Shown here: in pieces, positions 1 through 7,279 of the stretch | How positions within the stretch are numbered: position 1 is the first letter of the stretch | Layout of the letters: every line of letters begins with the position of its first letter | Assembly: GCA_022710815.1 (NCBI GenBank) | Contig: JAKLGF010000006.1 | Coordinates: forward strand, 1-15,212 | Length of the DNA stretch: 15,212 bases | Direction: 5' to 3' | DNA from: Patescibacteria group bacterium | Lineage (GTDB): Bacteria > Patescibacteriota > Minisyncoccia > Minisyncoccales > JAGOPM01 | The notes under the pieces: model-generated | Databases searched by the model: none | Seen by the model: the letters and a program-made list of their open reading frames with translations, nothing else | Told to the model about the DNA's origin: nothing | Program-made: the position numbers and the translations under genes

Positions 1-136
1 TATCAAAGTTCCTTTGACCATTAAGTATCAAGACAAGCAAGACTATTATTGCTTAGATAGCACTGGGGTTATGGGAAAGACCAATAATACCAATGTTTGT
101 ACCCTCAAAGACCAAACCTGCGGAATAACAAGATAA
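1..136 (+). CDS. C-terminal end of a pilin-like / type II secretion pseudopilin-like protein (partial)
   Basis: Only the last 44 codons are present, read from base 2 to the TAA at 134-136. The tail has Tyr-Tyr-Cys-Leu-Asp-Ser-Thr-Gly followed by two more cysteines close to the C-terminus. The pattern 'aromatic-Cys-(I/V/L)-Asp-Ser-Thr-Gly' is one I associate with C-terminal ends of type IV pilin-like proteins in Parcubacteria-type genomes. Such proteins carry an N-terminal prepilin cleavage site and hydrophobic helix, which would lie upstream of this window and cannot be checked. A strong terminator follows the stop by a few bases, so this gene ends its transcription unit. The identity rests on a short motif only. 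Another exported, disulfide-containing protein is possible. Confidence 0.4.
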   Translation, partial: IKVPLTIKYQDKQDYYCLDSTGVMGKTNNTNVCTLKDQTCGITR

Positions 137-142
137 TTAATT

Positions 143-169
143 AAAAAGCCCCCCCAAAGGGGGCTTTTA
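143..169 (+). terminator. Rho-independent terminator after the pilin-like gene
   Basis: A GC-rich hairpin, AAAAGCCCCC paired with GGGGGCTTTT around a CCAAA loop, is preceded by A residues and followed by a short T run. It lies directly after the stop codon at 134-136 and before the tRNA-Thr gene. It should isolate the upstream gene from the tRNA. Confidence 0.9.
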
Positions 170-201
170 AGTTAGTCAAAATTAGGATATATTGGGTTAT
201 T

Positions 202-277
202 GCCGGCGTAGCTCAGTTGGTAGAGCAATGCTTTCGTAAAGCAGAGATCGGGGGTCCGAATCCCTTCGCCGGCTCCA
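202..277 (+). tRNA. tRNA-Thr (anticodon CGT)
   Basis: A full cloverleaf can be drawn by hand. The acceptor GCCGGCG (202-208) pairs with CGCCGGC (267-273), the D stem is GCTC/GAGC, the anticodon loop TTCGTAA carries CGT at 235-237 (reads ACG, Thr), the variable loop has five bases, and the T stem is GGGGG/CCCTT. CCA is encoded (275-277) after a T discriminator base. Two departures from the usual pattern stand out. The first anticodon-stem pair is A228-G244, a mismatch. The T loop reads TCCGAAT, so the position normally occupied by pseudouridine 55 is C. A weak TATATT box at 188-193 could be its promoter. Confidence 0.93.
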
Positions 278-289
278 AAAACAATTTTC

Positions 290-318
290 TTTACGATATA
301 CCACATTTGTGATATATT
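290..318 (+). promoter_or_regulatory. Candidate prfB promoter
   Basis: The -35-like TTTACG (290-295), a 17-base spacer and the -10-like TATATT (313-318) are present. Transcription would start near 325, next to the prfB ATG at 326, predicting a leaderless mRNA. No Shine-Dalgarno sequence precedes the ATG, which fits. Promoter calls by eye in A+T-rich DNA are uncertain. Confidence 0.45.
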
Positions 319-325
319 TTTAATA

Positions 326-1436
326 ATGGATAGCTTTATCTACCAGATTCAAGATTTGCAAAAACGGCTAACAAATTTAGCCGACTGTCTTTGATGTAGA
401 AAAGAAGAAACAAAAGATCCAGGAACTGGATGAAGAGATATTAAAGCCTGATTTTTGGAACGATAGCGACAAGGCTGGCAAGATTCAAAAGGAATTAGCC
501 TTGATAAAAAGCGAGGTTAATACTGTCCAGGATTTAGATAAAGAACTTTCTGAATTAAAAGATTTAGATGAATTAGCCAAAGATGATCCAGAAATTGCTC
601 AAGCCATTCCCGAGCACTTAGAAAAAATTTCCAAAATTCTAGATACAGAAGAAACAAAAGCATTTTTGTCAGGGAAGTATGATGTCCGCGGAGCAGTTTT
701 AACAATATCAGCAGGAGCCGGAGGAGACGAAGCCCAAGACTGGACAGCCATGCTGGCTAGGATGTATCAAAGATATGCTGAGAGAAAAGGATTTGATGTC
801 CATATTATTCATCAGAGTGAAGGAGAGGTTAGTCCAACTGGAAGTGTAGGATTCAAACAAGTAGTAATGGAAATAGATGGAGCTTATGCCTATGGATATT
901 TGAAGAAAGAAAATGGAGTCCACAGATTAGTTAGAATTTCTCCATTTTCAGCCCAGTCATTAAGACATACTTCATTTGCTTCAGTAGAAGTTATTCCCGA
1001 TATTGCTCAAGCAGATGAAAAAGAATTGGAAGTTAGCCCAGGGGACTTAAGGATTGAAATGGCCAAATCAGGAGGAGCTGGAGGACAGAATGTAAACAAA
1101 AGAGAAACTGCTGTTAGAATTGTCCATATCCCAACAAACATTGTTGCCACATCCCAGAGCGAAAGATCCCAGTTTTTAAACAAGGAAAAAGCAATGAAGA
1201 TTTTGCTAGGAAGGCTTTATCAGTTAAAAGAACAAGAAGTGGCCAAAGAAGTAGCTCAGGTTAAAGGAGCTAAAATGAAAATTGAATTTGGGAGCCAGAT
1301 TCGTTCCTATGTTCTTCACCCTTACAAAATGGTTAAAGACTTGCGAACTGATGTAGAGACTTCGCAAGCTGACAAAGTTTTGGATGGGGAAATAGAAGAA
1401 TTCATACAAGCCGAAGTAAAATCAAAAGATTTTTAA
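326..1436 (+). CDS. prfB: Peptide chain release factor 2 (RF2), with programmed +1 frameshift
   Basis: RF2 recognises UGA and UAA stop codons in the ribosomal A site and triggers peptide release. Reading starts at ATG 326 and covers 22 codons to CTT (389-391), then meets an in-frame TGA (392-394). A +1 slip at CTT-T resumes at GAT 393 and runs to TAA at 1434-1436, giving about 369 residues, close to the E. coli length of 365. The post-shift frame shows the RF2 tripeptide Ser-Pro-Phe in VRISPFSAQSLRHTSF and the catalytic GGQ in SGGAGGQNVNKRE. The N-terminal helices, including the Lys-Pro-Asp-Phe-Trp-Asn segment after the shift, match the RF2 pattern. A gene call starting at base 501 would lose the N-terminus. 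ftsE starts one base after the stop, suggesting co-transcription with ftsEX. Confidence 0.96.
389..395 (+). other. prfB: Programmed +1 frameshift site of prfB (CTT TGA T)
   Basis: The in-frame codons CTT-TGA are followed by T. Slippage of the Leu-tRNA from CTT to TTT gives the next codon GAT and the conserved RF2 reading frame. In the classical bacterial site the sequence is CTTTGAC with an AGGGGG-like internal Shine-Dalgarno element just upstream. Here the upstream bases are GCCGACTGT, so the internal element is missing, and the base after TGA is T. Because RF2 itself terminates at this TGA, low RF2 promotes the shift, which is the known autoregulatory loop. Confidence 0.93.
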
Positions 1437-1437
1437 T

Positions 1438-2121
1438 ATGATTTCTCTAAAAGACGTAACAAAAATTTATCATCCTTCTAAAATAATGGCACTGGACCAT
1501 GTTAATCTTGATGTGGCTAAGGGAGAATTTGTTGTTATTGTCGGAAGATCAGGAGCAGGAAAAACTACTTTGATCAAAGCAATTAACAAAGAAATTGAAC
1601 CAACTAGCGGAGAAATACTTTTTGAAGGAAATAATCTTGCTGCAATTAACCATGCAGAGCTTAATTGTTTCCGCAGAAGGATTGGAACAATCTTCCAAGA
1701 TTACAGACTAATCCACACTAAGAATGTTTTTGAAAATGTGGCCTATGCCATGGAAGTAGTAGGAGCGAGCGACCAAGATATTAACAGAGATGTTCCTAGC
1801 GTCTTGAATATGGTTGGGTTAAAAGACAAAACCCGCAATTTTCCCCAAGAACTTTCTGGAGGGGAAAAACAAAGAGTAGCTATTGCTAGAGCCCTAATTC
1901 ACAGGCCAGATTTAATCTTAGCTGATGAACCAACAGCTAACCTAGATGTTTACAGTATTCAAGATGTATTAGAATCATTTCTCAAAGTTAATGAAATGGG
2001 GACTACTATTATTTTAGCCACCCATAATCAGAATGTAGTTAATTATCTTAAAACCCGCGTGATTACTTTGGAAAATGGAGCTGTTGTCCGCGATCAGCAA
2101 AAAGGCAAATTCATTCTCTAA
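1438..2121 (+). CDS. ftsE: Cell division ATP-binding protein FtsE
   Basis: FtsE is the ATPase of the FtsEX complex, an ABC-transporter-like divisome component that couples ATP hydrolysis in the cytoplasm to activation of peptidoglycan hydrolases outside. The 227-residue protein has every ABC motif: Walker A GRSGAGKT (36-43), Q-loop Gln 87 in GTIFQDYRL, signature LSGGE (139-143), Walker B LILADE (159-164) and an H-loop His at 196 in ILATHNQ. The length fits FtsE (about 220). It starts one base after the prfB stop and is followed six bases later by ftsX, so the three genes form one unit. No Shine-Dalgarno sequence is visible, so translation probably depends on coupling or on an A/T-rich start region. 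Confidence 0.96.
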   Translation: MISLKDVTKIYHPSKIMALDHVNLDVAKGEFVVIVGRSGAGKTTLIKAINKEIEPTSGEILFEGNNLAAINHAELNCFRRRIGTIFQDYRLIHTKNVFENVAYAMEVVGASDQDINRDVPSVLNMVGLKDKTRNFPQELSGGEKQRVAIARALIHRPDLILADEPTANLDVYSIQDVLESFLKVNEMGTTIILATHNQNVVNYLKTRVITLENGAVVRDQQKGKFIL

Positions 2122-2127
2122 TCATTT

Positions 2128-3036
2128 ATGGCAACCTTAACAAAAAGAATCATTAAAACCGGAATCACAACTTTCAGCCGACAGTTGGGGCTGAATTCAG
2201 CCACAATATTTGTTTTGACTGCAACCATTCTTTTATTCACTTTCATTTTTTTCGTGGATGGAATGAGCAATTTCCTTTTTAATTCTTTCCAGGAAAAAGT
2301 GGGAATCAGCGTCTATTTCAAACAAGAGGCAACAGCCGAAGAAATATCTGCTTTAAGGGAAAATTTAGTTTCCAAACCTGGAATAGTTAAAGTCACCTAT
2401 GTTTCCAAAGAAGAAGCTTTGGAGAAATTCAAAGAAAATCATCAAAATGACGAAGTTGTTTTAAAGACATTAGAAATCGTAGGAGATAATCCCTTAGCTT
2501 CTTCACTCAAGATTACAGCTAACAGTGATAATGATTACAAGAATGTAGCTGCTTTTCTAGCTCAAGAAGAAAACGCTCAAATTATTGAGAAAATGAATTA
2601 CCAGAAAACAGAGGAGATAATCAAGAAGCTTTTTGCTATTACTAGAGAGGTTAAAAGAATAGGATTGCTTTTGGGATTATTCTTTGGATTAGTAGTTGTG
2701 GTTATTGTCTTTAGTACTGTTAGATTATCAATTCATACCCTAAGAGAAGAGATTGGAGTTATGAAATTAGTGGGAGCTTCCAATTGGATGGTGCGCGGTC
2801 CTTTTATGGTTCAGGGAATTCTTTGTGGTTCAATTGCTGCTATAATTGCTTTAATTCTGACAATTGTTACCACCTATTTCAGCACTCCCTCAGTAGTAAC
2901 TATCACTGGAGGATTTAGCCTTTTTACCTATTTCACTTCTAATTTATTAGCTATTTTAGCCATTCAAGTATTAGGAGGTATTGGCATGGGAATTATTTTT
3001 AATGCCTTAGCTGTTAAGAGATATCTCAAAGTTTAA
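2128..3036 (+). CDS. ftsX: Cell division protein FtsX (permease-like)
   Basis: FtsX is the membrane partner of FtsE. It relays ATP-driven movement to extracellular regulators of cell-wall hydrolases. The 302-residue protein shows the FtsX layout: a membrane helix at about 25-44, an extracellular domain of about 130 residues containing the conserved NPLASSL stretch (121-127), then three membrane helices at about 177-198, 224-250 and 267-296. The cytoplasmic loop after the second helix carries the family motif EEIGVMKLVGASNWMVRGPF. It follows ftsE by six bases and ends at a short terminator before tRNA-Gln. Its leucines are mostly TTA (17 of 34 by hand count), typical of the left half of the window. 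Confidence 0.95.
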   Translation: MATLTKRIIKTGITTFSRQLGLNSATIFVLTATILLFTFIFFVDGMSNFLFNSFQEKVGISVYFKQEATAEEISALRENLVSKPGIVKVTYVSKEEALEKFKENHQNDEVVLKTLEIVGDNPLASSLKITANSDNDYKNVAAFLAQEENAQIIEKMNYQKTEEIIKKLFAITREVKRIGLLLGLFFGLVVVVIVFSTVRLSIHTLREEIGVMKLVGASNWMVRGPFMVQGILCGSIAAIIALILTIVTTYFSTPSVVTITGGFSLFTYFTSNLLAILAIQVLGGIGMGIIFNALAVKRYLKV

Positions 3037-3070
3037 GGGTTGATAAATCAGTCAAAAAATGTTATATGGA

Positions 3071-3093
3071 AATAGGCTGTAAAGCCTATTTTT
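3071..3093 (+). terminator. Terminator after ftsX
   Basis: AATAGGCT pairs perfectly with AGCCTATT around a GTAA tetraloop and is followed by TTTA. It closes the prfB-ftsE-ftsX unit. A possible promoter for the following tRNA (TTGATA at 3040-3045 and TATATG at 3063-3068, 17-base spacer) would start transcription near 3075, inside the 5' half of this hairpin. Confidence 0.75.
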
Positions 3094-3098
3094 ATTAC

Positions 3099-3172
3099 TG
3101 CCGAATCGTCTAATGGTAGGACATCGCCCTCTGGAGGCGAGTATCTTGGTTCGAATCCAAGTTCGGCAACCA
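3099..3172 (+). tRNA. tRNA-Gln (anticodon CTG)
   Basis: The acceptor TGCCGAA (3099-3105) pairs with TTCGGCA (3162-3168). The D arm closes with GTC/GAC, the anticodon stem TCGCC/GGCGA is perfect, and loop CTCTGGA carries CTG at 3131-3133 (reads CAG, Gln). The T arm is CTTGG-TTCGAAT-CCAAG, the discriminator is A and CCA is encoded. The weak T1-A72 first pair is a known identity feature of bacterial tRNA-Gln and supports the call. Confidence 0.96.
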
Positions 3173-3174
3173 GC

Positions 3175-3196
3175 ATCGCCTCTTAGGGCGATTTTT
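3175..3196 (+). terminator. Terminator after tRNA-Gln
   Basis: ATCGCC (3175-3180) pairs with GGCGAT (3187-3192), loop TCTTAG, followed by TTTT. It ends the tRNA transcript three bases after the encoded CCA. Its sequence resembles the anticodon arm of the preceding tRNA (CATCGCC...GGCGA in both). Confidence 0.75.
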
Positions 3197-3204
3197 GCTA
3201 TAAT
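3196..3204 (+). promoter_or_regulatory. Extended -10 promoter of the ZIP transporter gene
   Basis: A perfect TATAAT (3199-3204) preceded by TGC makes an extended -10 element. No convincing -35 is seen. The predicted start near 3211 lies only about three bases before the ATG at 3214, so the transcript would be essentially leaderless. The element begins inside the T run of the preceding terminator. Confidence 0.65.
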
Positions 3205-3213
3205 ACCCTTAAT

Positions 3214-3945
3214 ATGGAAAACATAGTTTACCCGCTTGTCAGTGTAATTACTGTCAGTCTAATTTCTTTGATCGGAGTTTTGACTCTTTCTTTTAAAGCT
3301 GAAAAGCTGAAGAAGTTTCTTTTCCTTTTGGTTAGTTTGTCTGTAGGAGCTTTGTTGGGAGATGTTTTTTTACATTTGCTTCCAGAAATAGGGCAAGATC
3401 AATCTATTTTCATTTTACTTGGAATTCTTTTGTTCTTTATTCTTGAAAAATTCTTGCGTTGGAGGCATTGCCACGATAATGATTGTAAGGAACATAATGT
3501 TGCTCCCATAGCATCAATAAACTTAATTGGAGACTTGGCCCACAATATTATTGACGGAATGATTATTGGAGCCAGCTATTTAGCTGGAATAGGAGTGGGA
3601 ATTACAACAACCATTGCCATTCTTTTGCATGAAATTCCTCAAGAGATTGGAGACTTTGGAGTTTTGCTCCATGGAGGCCTGACTACCAAGAAAGCCTTGT
3701 TCTACAATTTCCTCTCTGCTTGTGGAGCAATACTAGGAACAATTATTTCTCTTTCTCTGGGAGGAAAGATTTCTGGCTATACTCAGATATTATTGCCCAT
3801 AACAGCTGGAGGATTCTTGTATATTGCTGGATCTGACTTAATTCCAGAACTTCATAAGGAAAACAATGCCAAGAATTCATTTTGGCAATTGGCCTTTATT
3901 ACCCTGGGAATAGCCCTAATGTACTGGCTGACCTTTTTGGAATAA
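3214..3945 (+). CDS. ZIP-family divalent metal transporter
   Basis: ZIP proteins move zinc or other divalent metals into the cytoplasm. The 243-residue protein has about eight hydrophobic segments. The fourth-helix signature HNIIDGMIIGAS (110-121) and fifth-helix signature HEIPQEIGDFGVLL (139-152) supply the metal-binding His, Asn, Asp and Glu residues of the binuclear centre. A short His/Cys/Asp-rich loop, HCHDNDCKEH (85-94), sits between the third and fourth helices, where ZIP proteins carry a variable metal-binding loop. The HEIPQEIGDF form resembles the subgroup that includes archaeal and eukaryotic ZIPs, so direction and metal cannot be read from sequence. The gene stands alone with its own extended -10 promoter and no Shine-Dalgarno sequence. 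Confidence 0.92.
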   Translation: MENIVYPLVSVITVSLISLIGVLTLSFKAEKLKKFLFLLVSLSVGALLGDVFLHLLPEIGQDQSIFILLGILLFFILEKFLRWRHCHDNDCKEHNVAPIASINLIGDLAHNIIDGMIIGASYLAGIGVGITTTIAILLHEIPQEIGDFGVLLHGGLTTKKALFYNFLSACGAILGTIISLSLGGKISGYTQILLPITAGGFLYIAGSDLIPELHKENNAKNSFWQLAFITLGIALMYWLTFLE

Positions 3946-3955
3946 TTATTTAATT

Positions 3956-3964
3956 TGGTATAAT
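3956..3964 (+). promoter_or_regulatory. Extended -10 promoter of the beta-propeller gene
   Basis: A perfect TATAAT (3959-3964) is preceded by TGG. The start would fall near 3971, giving a leader of about 14 bases, all A/T-rich, before the ATG at 3985, with no Shine-Dalgarno sequence. It probably drives the downstream chain of same-strand genes to about 7754. Confidence 0.65.
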
Positions 3965-3984
3965 AATTTTGAAATAAAAAACAT

Positions 3985-6045
3985 ATGAATATAAAAGCAT
4001 TTTTAGTCTTCATCATCTTAGGAATTGTCGCAGCTTTTGCTGCCCTAAACTATTTTGACATTCCTTTTTCTAAAGATAGCGCTAGCAACAAACCAGGGAT
4101 AAATATTCCTACTGAAACACCACCAGCTCAAACAGAGCCTGGAGCCCAGCCCAAAGTTGATTCCAAGGGCAAGCTTACTTTCTACAAATTCAAAACAGCT
4201 CAGGATTTCAAAGACTATCTTTTGAGAGCTGAAGCAACAGGATCAAAAGGCGGAGCTATGAATGGAAGAATGATGACTTTTGATTCAGCAATGCCAACAG
4301 CTGCTCCCATGCCAGCCCCAATGCCAGCAGGAAATATAGCTGTTAAAGAATCAGCTCCGAGTAGAGTTTCAGAGACCAATGTTCAAGTGGCAGGAATTGA
4401 TGAGCCAGATATGGTTAAAACTGATGGCAAGAATTTATTCGTGTCAGCTGAAATATTCAGATACTACACTCCCAGGCCAATGCCAGCAATGGATAAAATG
4501 ATTGCTCCTGAATATTATGGCCCAAGCACTAATATCATTAAAGCTTTCCCATTGGCAGACTTGTCTAAGATTGGGGAAATAAAAGAAGGAGGGAATTTGT
4601 TAATCTCTGGAAACAATTTGGTAATTTTTGCCAGCCAGGGAATATATACCTATGATTTGTCTGACCCTAAGAATCCTAAAAAGACCTGGGACTTTAAATA
4701 TGAAAGCAATTCATATTTAGCCGGAGCCAGACTATACGGAGGGAAAATGTATATTGTTTTGAAGAATAATATTAACTCCTATGCTCCTTGCCCAATTAAA
4801 CCCTTAACAGTTAATGGAGCTGAATTCTCAATCCGCTGCGATGAAATATATTATCCCAACAGAGTAATTAATACTGATACTACTTTCACCTCTCTTAAGG
4901 TTGATCCAGGAACAGGAAAGATTGAAAACAAAATCACTTTTGTTGGAAATTCAGGAGACTCTGTTATCTACATGTCTCCAACCTCTTTGTATATTACCTA
5001 TACTTACCAGCAGAATTACCTCAAATTCATTTTGGGATTCTTTAAAACTAGCGCTGGCAATGTTGTTCCTCAGAATGTAATTTCTCGATTAGAGAAAATA
5101 GATACCTATGATATCAGCCAATCAGCTAAAGAGGTTGAATTGCAAAATATTTGGTCTAATTTCATGAATTCCTTGTCTGATGATGACAGAATGAAAGTTC
5201 AGAATGATTTGACCAACAAAATGGCTGATTATTACAAAGTCCATTTCAAAGAATTGGAAAGCACTGGCATTGCCAAGATTGATGTTGATAGTTTTGTTGT
5301 TAAAGCCCAGGGAGAAGTTGCTGGCCATCCTTTGAATCAATTCTCATTAGATGAATACAATGATTATTTGAGAATTGCCACCACAATTGGAGGAAGATGG
5401 TATGGCTATTTATGGGGAGTGGAAATTCCAACTCAAAAAACAGCCAATGATGTTTACATCTTAGACAAATCCTTAGTTCTTAAAGGCGCTGTTACTGATT
5501 TGGGCCAAGAAGGAGAAAGCATTTTCGGAGTTAGATTCATTCAAGACAAAGGATATGTTGTTACTTTCAGACAAACAGATCCTTTCTATGTTTTAGATTT
5601 ATCCAATCCCAACAAACCATCTAAAGCAGGGGAATTAAAGATTCCAGGATATTCTGGCTATTTGCACCCAATCAACAAGGACAAGATTATTGGAGTAGGG
5701 CAGGAAGAAAGAAAAGTGAAGATCTCTTTGTTTGATGTTTCTAATCCTTCTGATCCTAAGGAAATCTCTAAATACAATTTGAGTGATTGGTATTCAGAAG
5801 CAACCAACAATCATCATGCTTTCTTGATGGATGAAAAGCACAAAGTGTTCTTCATGCCAGGAAGCAATGGAGGATATATTTTCTCCTATGACAATGACAA
5901 GTTTGAATTAAAGAAAGCAGTTAGCAAGATTTATCCCAAGAGAGCAGTCTACATTGAAGATTTCATGTACATTATTGCTGACCAGCAAATAGTTGTTATT
6001 AACGAAACTAATTGGCAAAAGGAAAAGGAATTGGAAATAAAATAA
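3985..6045 (+). CDS. Membrane-anchored secreted beta-propeller domain protein
   Basis: The 686-residue protein starts with a hydrophobic segment (about 5-22) after a single Lys, a signal anchor or signal peptide. A Pro/Thr-rich linker and a Met/Pro/Ala-rich stretch (about 102-116) follow. The segment TNVQVAGIDEPDMVKTDGKN (131-150) matches the conserved start of the 'beta propeller domain' family (Pfam Beta_propel), in which a nearly identical motif precedes repeated blades. Blade-like units with YDLSDPKNPKK, YVLDLSNPNKPSKAG and LFDVSNPSDPKEI recur through the rest. No catalytic residues are known for this family, and a surface binding or scaffold role is inference. A helical insert lies near residues 375-440. 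The TAA stop overlaps the next ATG by one base. Confidence 0.85.
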   Translation: MNIKAFLVFIILGIVAAFAALNYFDIPFSKDSASNKPGINIPTETPPAQTEPGAQPKVDSKGKLTFYKFKTAQDFKDYLLRAEATGSKGGAMNGRMMTFDSAMPTAAPMPAPMPAGNIAVKESAPSRVSETNVQVAGIDEPDMVKTDGKNLFVSAEIFRYYTPRPMPAMDKMIAPEYYGPSTNIIKAFPLADLSKIGEIKEGGNLLISGNNLVIFASQGIYTYDLSDPKNPKKTWDFKYESNSYLAGARLYGGKMYIVLKNNINSYAPCPIKPLTVNGAEFSIRCDEIYYPNRVINTDTTFTSLKVDPGTGKIENKITFVGNSGDSVIYMSPTSLYITYTYQQNYLKFILGFFKTSAGNVVPQNVISRLEKIDTYDISQSAKEVELQNIWSNFMNSLSDDDRMKVQNDLTNKMADYYKVHFKELESTGIAKIDVDSFVVKAQGEVAGHPLNQFSLDEYNDYLRIATTIGGRWYGYLWGVEIPTQKTANDVYILDKSLVLKGAVTDLGQEGESIFGVRFIQDKGYVVTFRQTDPFYVLDLSNPNKPSKAGELKIPGYSGYLHPINKDKIIGVGQEERKVKISLFDVSNPSDPKEISKYNLSDWYSEATNNHHAFLMDEKHKVFFMPGSNGGYIFSYDNDKFELKKAVSKIYPKRAVYIEDFMYIIADQQIVVINETNWQKEKELEIK

Positions 6046-6833
6046 TGTTTGGAACAGACTGGTTTCGACCCTCTAATTTATCGCAATATTGGCAAAATCG
6101 CGAGATTTTGCCCTCAATTACCACTATACCTGGCTTTGGTACTGCTTGGAGCCAAAAGGTGGCAGAAATAGGCAAATTAGGCCTAAAAAGGGCCTGTATT
6201 TTCCCAACTTGCCTTAAATATGACAAGCGCCAAGAGCTTTACAAAGAACTGGAAAAGACTGATTTAAAACAGATCCCTTTTGCCCATATTAGGGATGATT
6301 TTGACATTCATGAATTAGGATATTTAAGAGACCGCTGGGGAACAGAAGTCTTTAACATTCATACCCGAAATTACCATAATTTCTTGAATCCTGTTTTTGA
6401 TGGATTCAGGAAAAACATTTTCATTGAGATTTCTCCAGGAACTTTGTTCTCTCAAGTGCCCATGGAAAGCTTTGGAGGAATGTGCATTGATTTTGCTCAC
6501 TTAGAAAATGACAGCCATTCTCCAGAATATCCCAATCAGAACCAAGAGATAATAGAAAGACTTAAAACTAGATTTTCTGATCATGATCAGGCAGTTAAAA
6601 CATTCAAAGCTGGTTGCTCCCATATCAGCGCTTATCCTAAGAACAAGTGGGATGGATATTTAGACAAAGATTGGAATGAAATTAGATGCGATCTGCATGT
6701 TTACAAAGACTTATCTGATTTTGACTATTTGAAAAAATACTTTGATTATCTTCCTAATATTAATGCTATGGAATTGCAGAATAGTTTGGAAGAGCAAATC
6801 AAAGCTATTCAATATATCTACAAAATGGGCTAA
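6045..6833 (+). CDS. Conserved hypothetical protein, possibly TIM-barrel-like
   Basis: I chose ATG 6045-6047 because it overlaps the previous stop (TAATG), the usual coupled arrangement. An in-frame ATG at 6012 lies inside the upstream gene and has no support. The 262-residue product begins MFGTDWFRPS. It has alternating short hydrophobic strands and amphipathic helices, with polar residues at strand ends: FNIHTRNYHNF, IFIEISPG, GMCIDFAHLEND and GCSHISAY. That spacing of His, Glu and Asp at the C-terminal ends of strands resembles xylose-isomerase-like TIM barrels (sugar isomerase or endonuclease IV fold) that bind metals. This is a fold guess only, and I recognise no specific family. No signal peptide is present, so it is cytoplasmic although coupled to a secreted propeller protein. 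Confidence 0.7.
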   Translation: MFGTDWFRPSNLSQYWQNREILPSITTIPGFGTAWSQKVAEIGKLGLKRACIFPTCLKYDKRQELYKELEKTDLKQIPFAHIRDDFDIHELGYLRDRWGTEVFNIHTRNYHNFLNPVFDGFRKNIFIEISPGTLFSQVPMESFGGMCIDFAHLENDSHSPEYPNQNQEIIERLKTRFSDHDQAVKTFKAGCSHISAYPKNKWDGYLDKDWNEIRCDLHVYKDLSDFDYLKKYFDYLPNINAMELQNSLEEQIKAIQYIYKMG

Positions 6834-6838
6834 CCATT

Positions 6839-7279
6839 ATGGAGGAATTAAACAAAAATATTTTAATTCCAGTCACAGTTGCTTCTTTTATCATCGGTCT
6901 CTTTATCTATTTAGGAGAAAACAAAAGATCTCCTGAGTATGTTGTTGACAACATTCCCAAAGCTCAGGTTTCTGAAAGTTTGCCCTCGGGCTGTTTGGAT
7001 ATTAATGATGTTGCTAATTTTGTAGCTCAAGAAAAATGCGTTCGGGGGAAAATTGAAAAAGTATTCATTTCTAAAAGCGGAACAATATTTCTAGACTTTT
7101 GCCAAGACTACAAAACTTGTCCTTTTACTGCCGTGATTTTTAAAAGCGATTCTGCTAAGTTTGAGAACATTAAAGAATTAAATGGTAAGACAATAGAATT
7201 AACAGGGCTGATTAAGACCTACAAAGGCCAGCCTGAAATAATAATCAATGAGCCAAATCAGATTAAAATTATTGATTAG
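6839..7279 (+). CDS. Membrane-anchored OB-fold-like protein
   Basis: The 146-residue protein has an N-terminal hydrophobic helix (about 8-26) with a short cytoplasmic start, then an outward-facing domain. The part from about 60 to 146 reads as a small beta-barrel: VRGKIEKVFISKSGTIFLDF, then FTAVIFKSD, then LNGKTIELTGLIKTYKGQPEI and a closing strand. The 'G-x-I-x-x-V...G-T-I-F-L-D-F' and 'G-K-x-I-x-L-T-G-x-I-x-x-Y-x-G-x-P-E-I' patterns are those of OB-fold nucleic-acid-binding (tRNA-anti-like) domains. Four cysteines in the outer part could form disulfides. The gene follows the previous stop by five bases, and its 3' end overlaps the secreted-nuclease gene, suggesting extracellular DNA or RNA handling by the pair. 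Function is inferred. Confidence 0.72.
   Translation: MEELNKNILIPVTVASFIIGLFIYLGENKRSPEYVVDNIPKAQVSESLPSGCLDINDVANFVAQEKCVRGKIEKVFISKSGTIFLDFCQDYKTCPFTAVIFKSDSAKFENIKELNGKTIELTGLIKTYKGQPEIIINEPNQIKIID

Noticed and set aside
501..1436. prfB as a 311-residue gene starting at base 501
   Set aside because: The first residue there is not an ATG with support, and the conserved RF2 N-terminus continues upstream through the frameshift to ATG 326.
3121..3192. The tRNA-Gln anticodon arm and the following terminator as a duplicated element
   Set aside because: Both contain CATCGCC and GGCGA, but the similarity is short and both are constrained to form GC-rich hairpins, so chance is an adequate explanation.
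6012..6044. Upstream in-frame start for the 262-residue protein
   Set aside because: It lies inside the propeller gene, has no start signals, and the TAATG overlap at 6045 is a standard coupled start.
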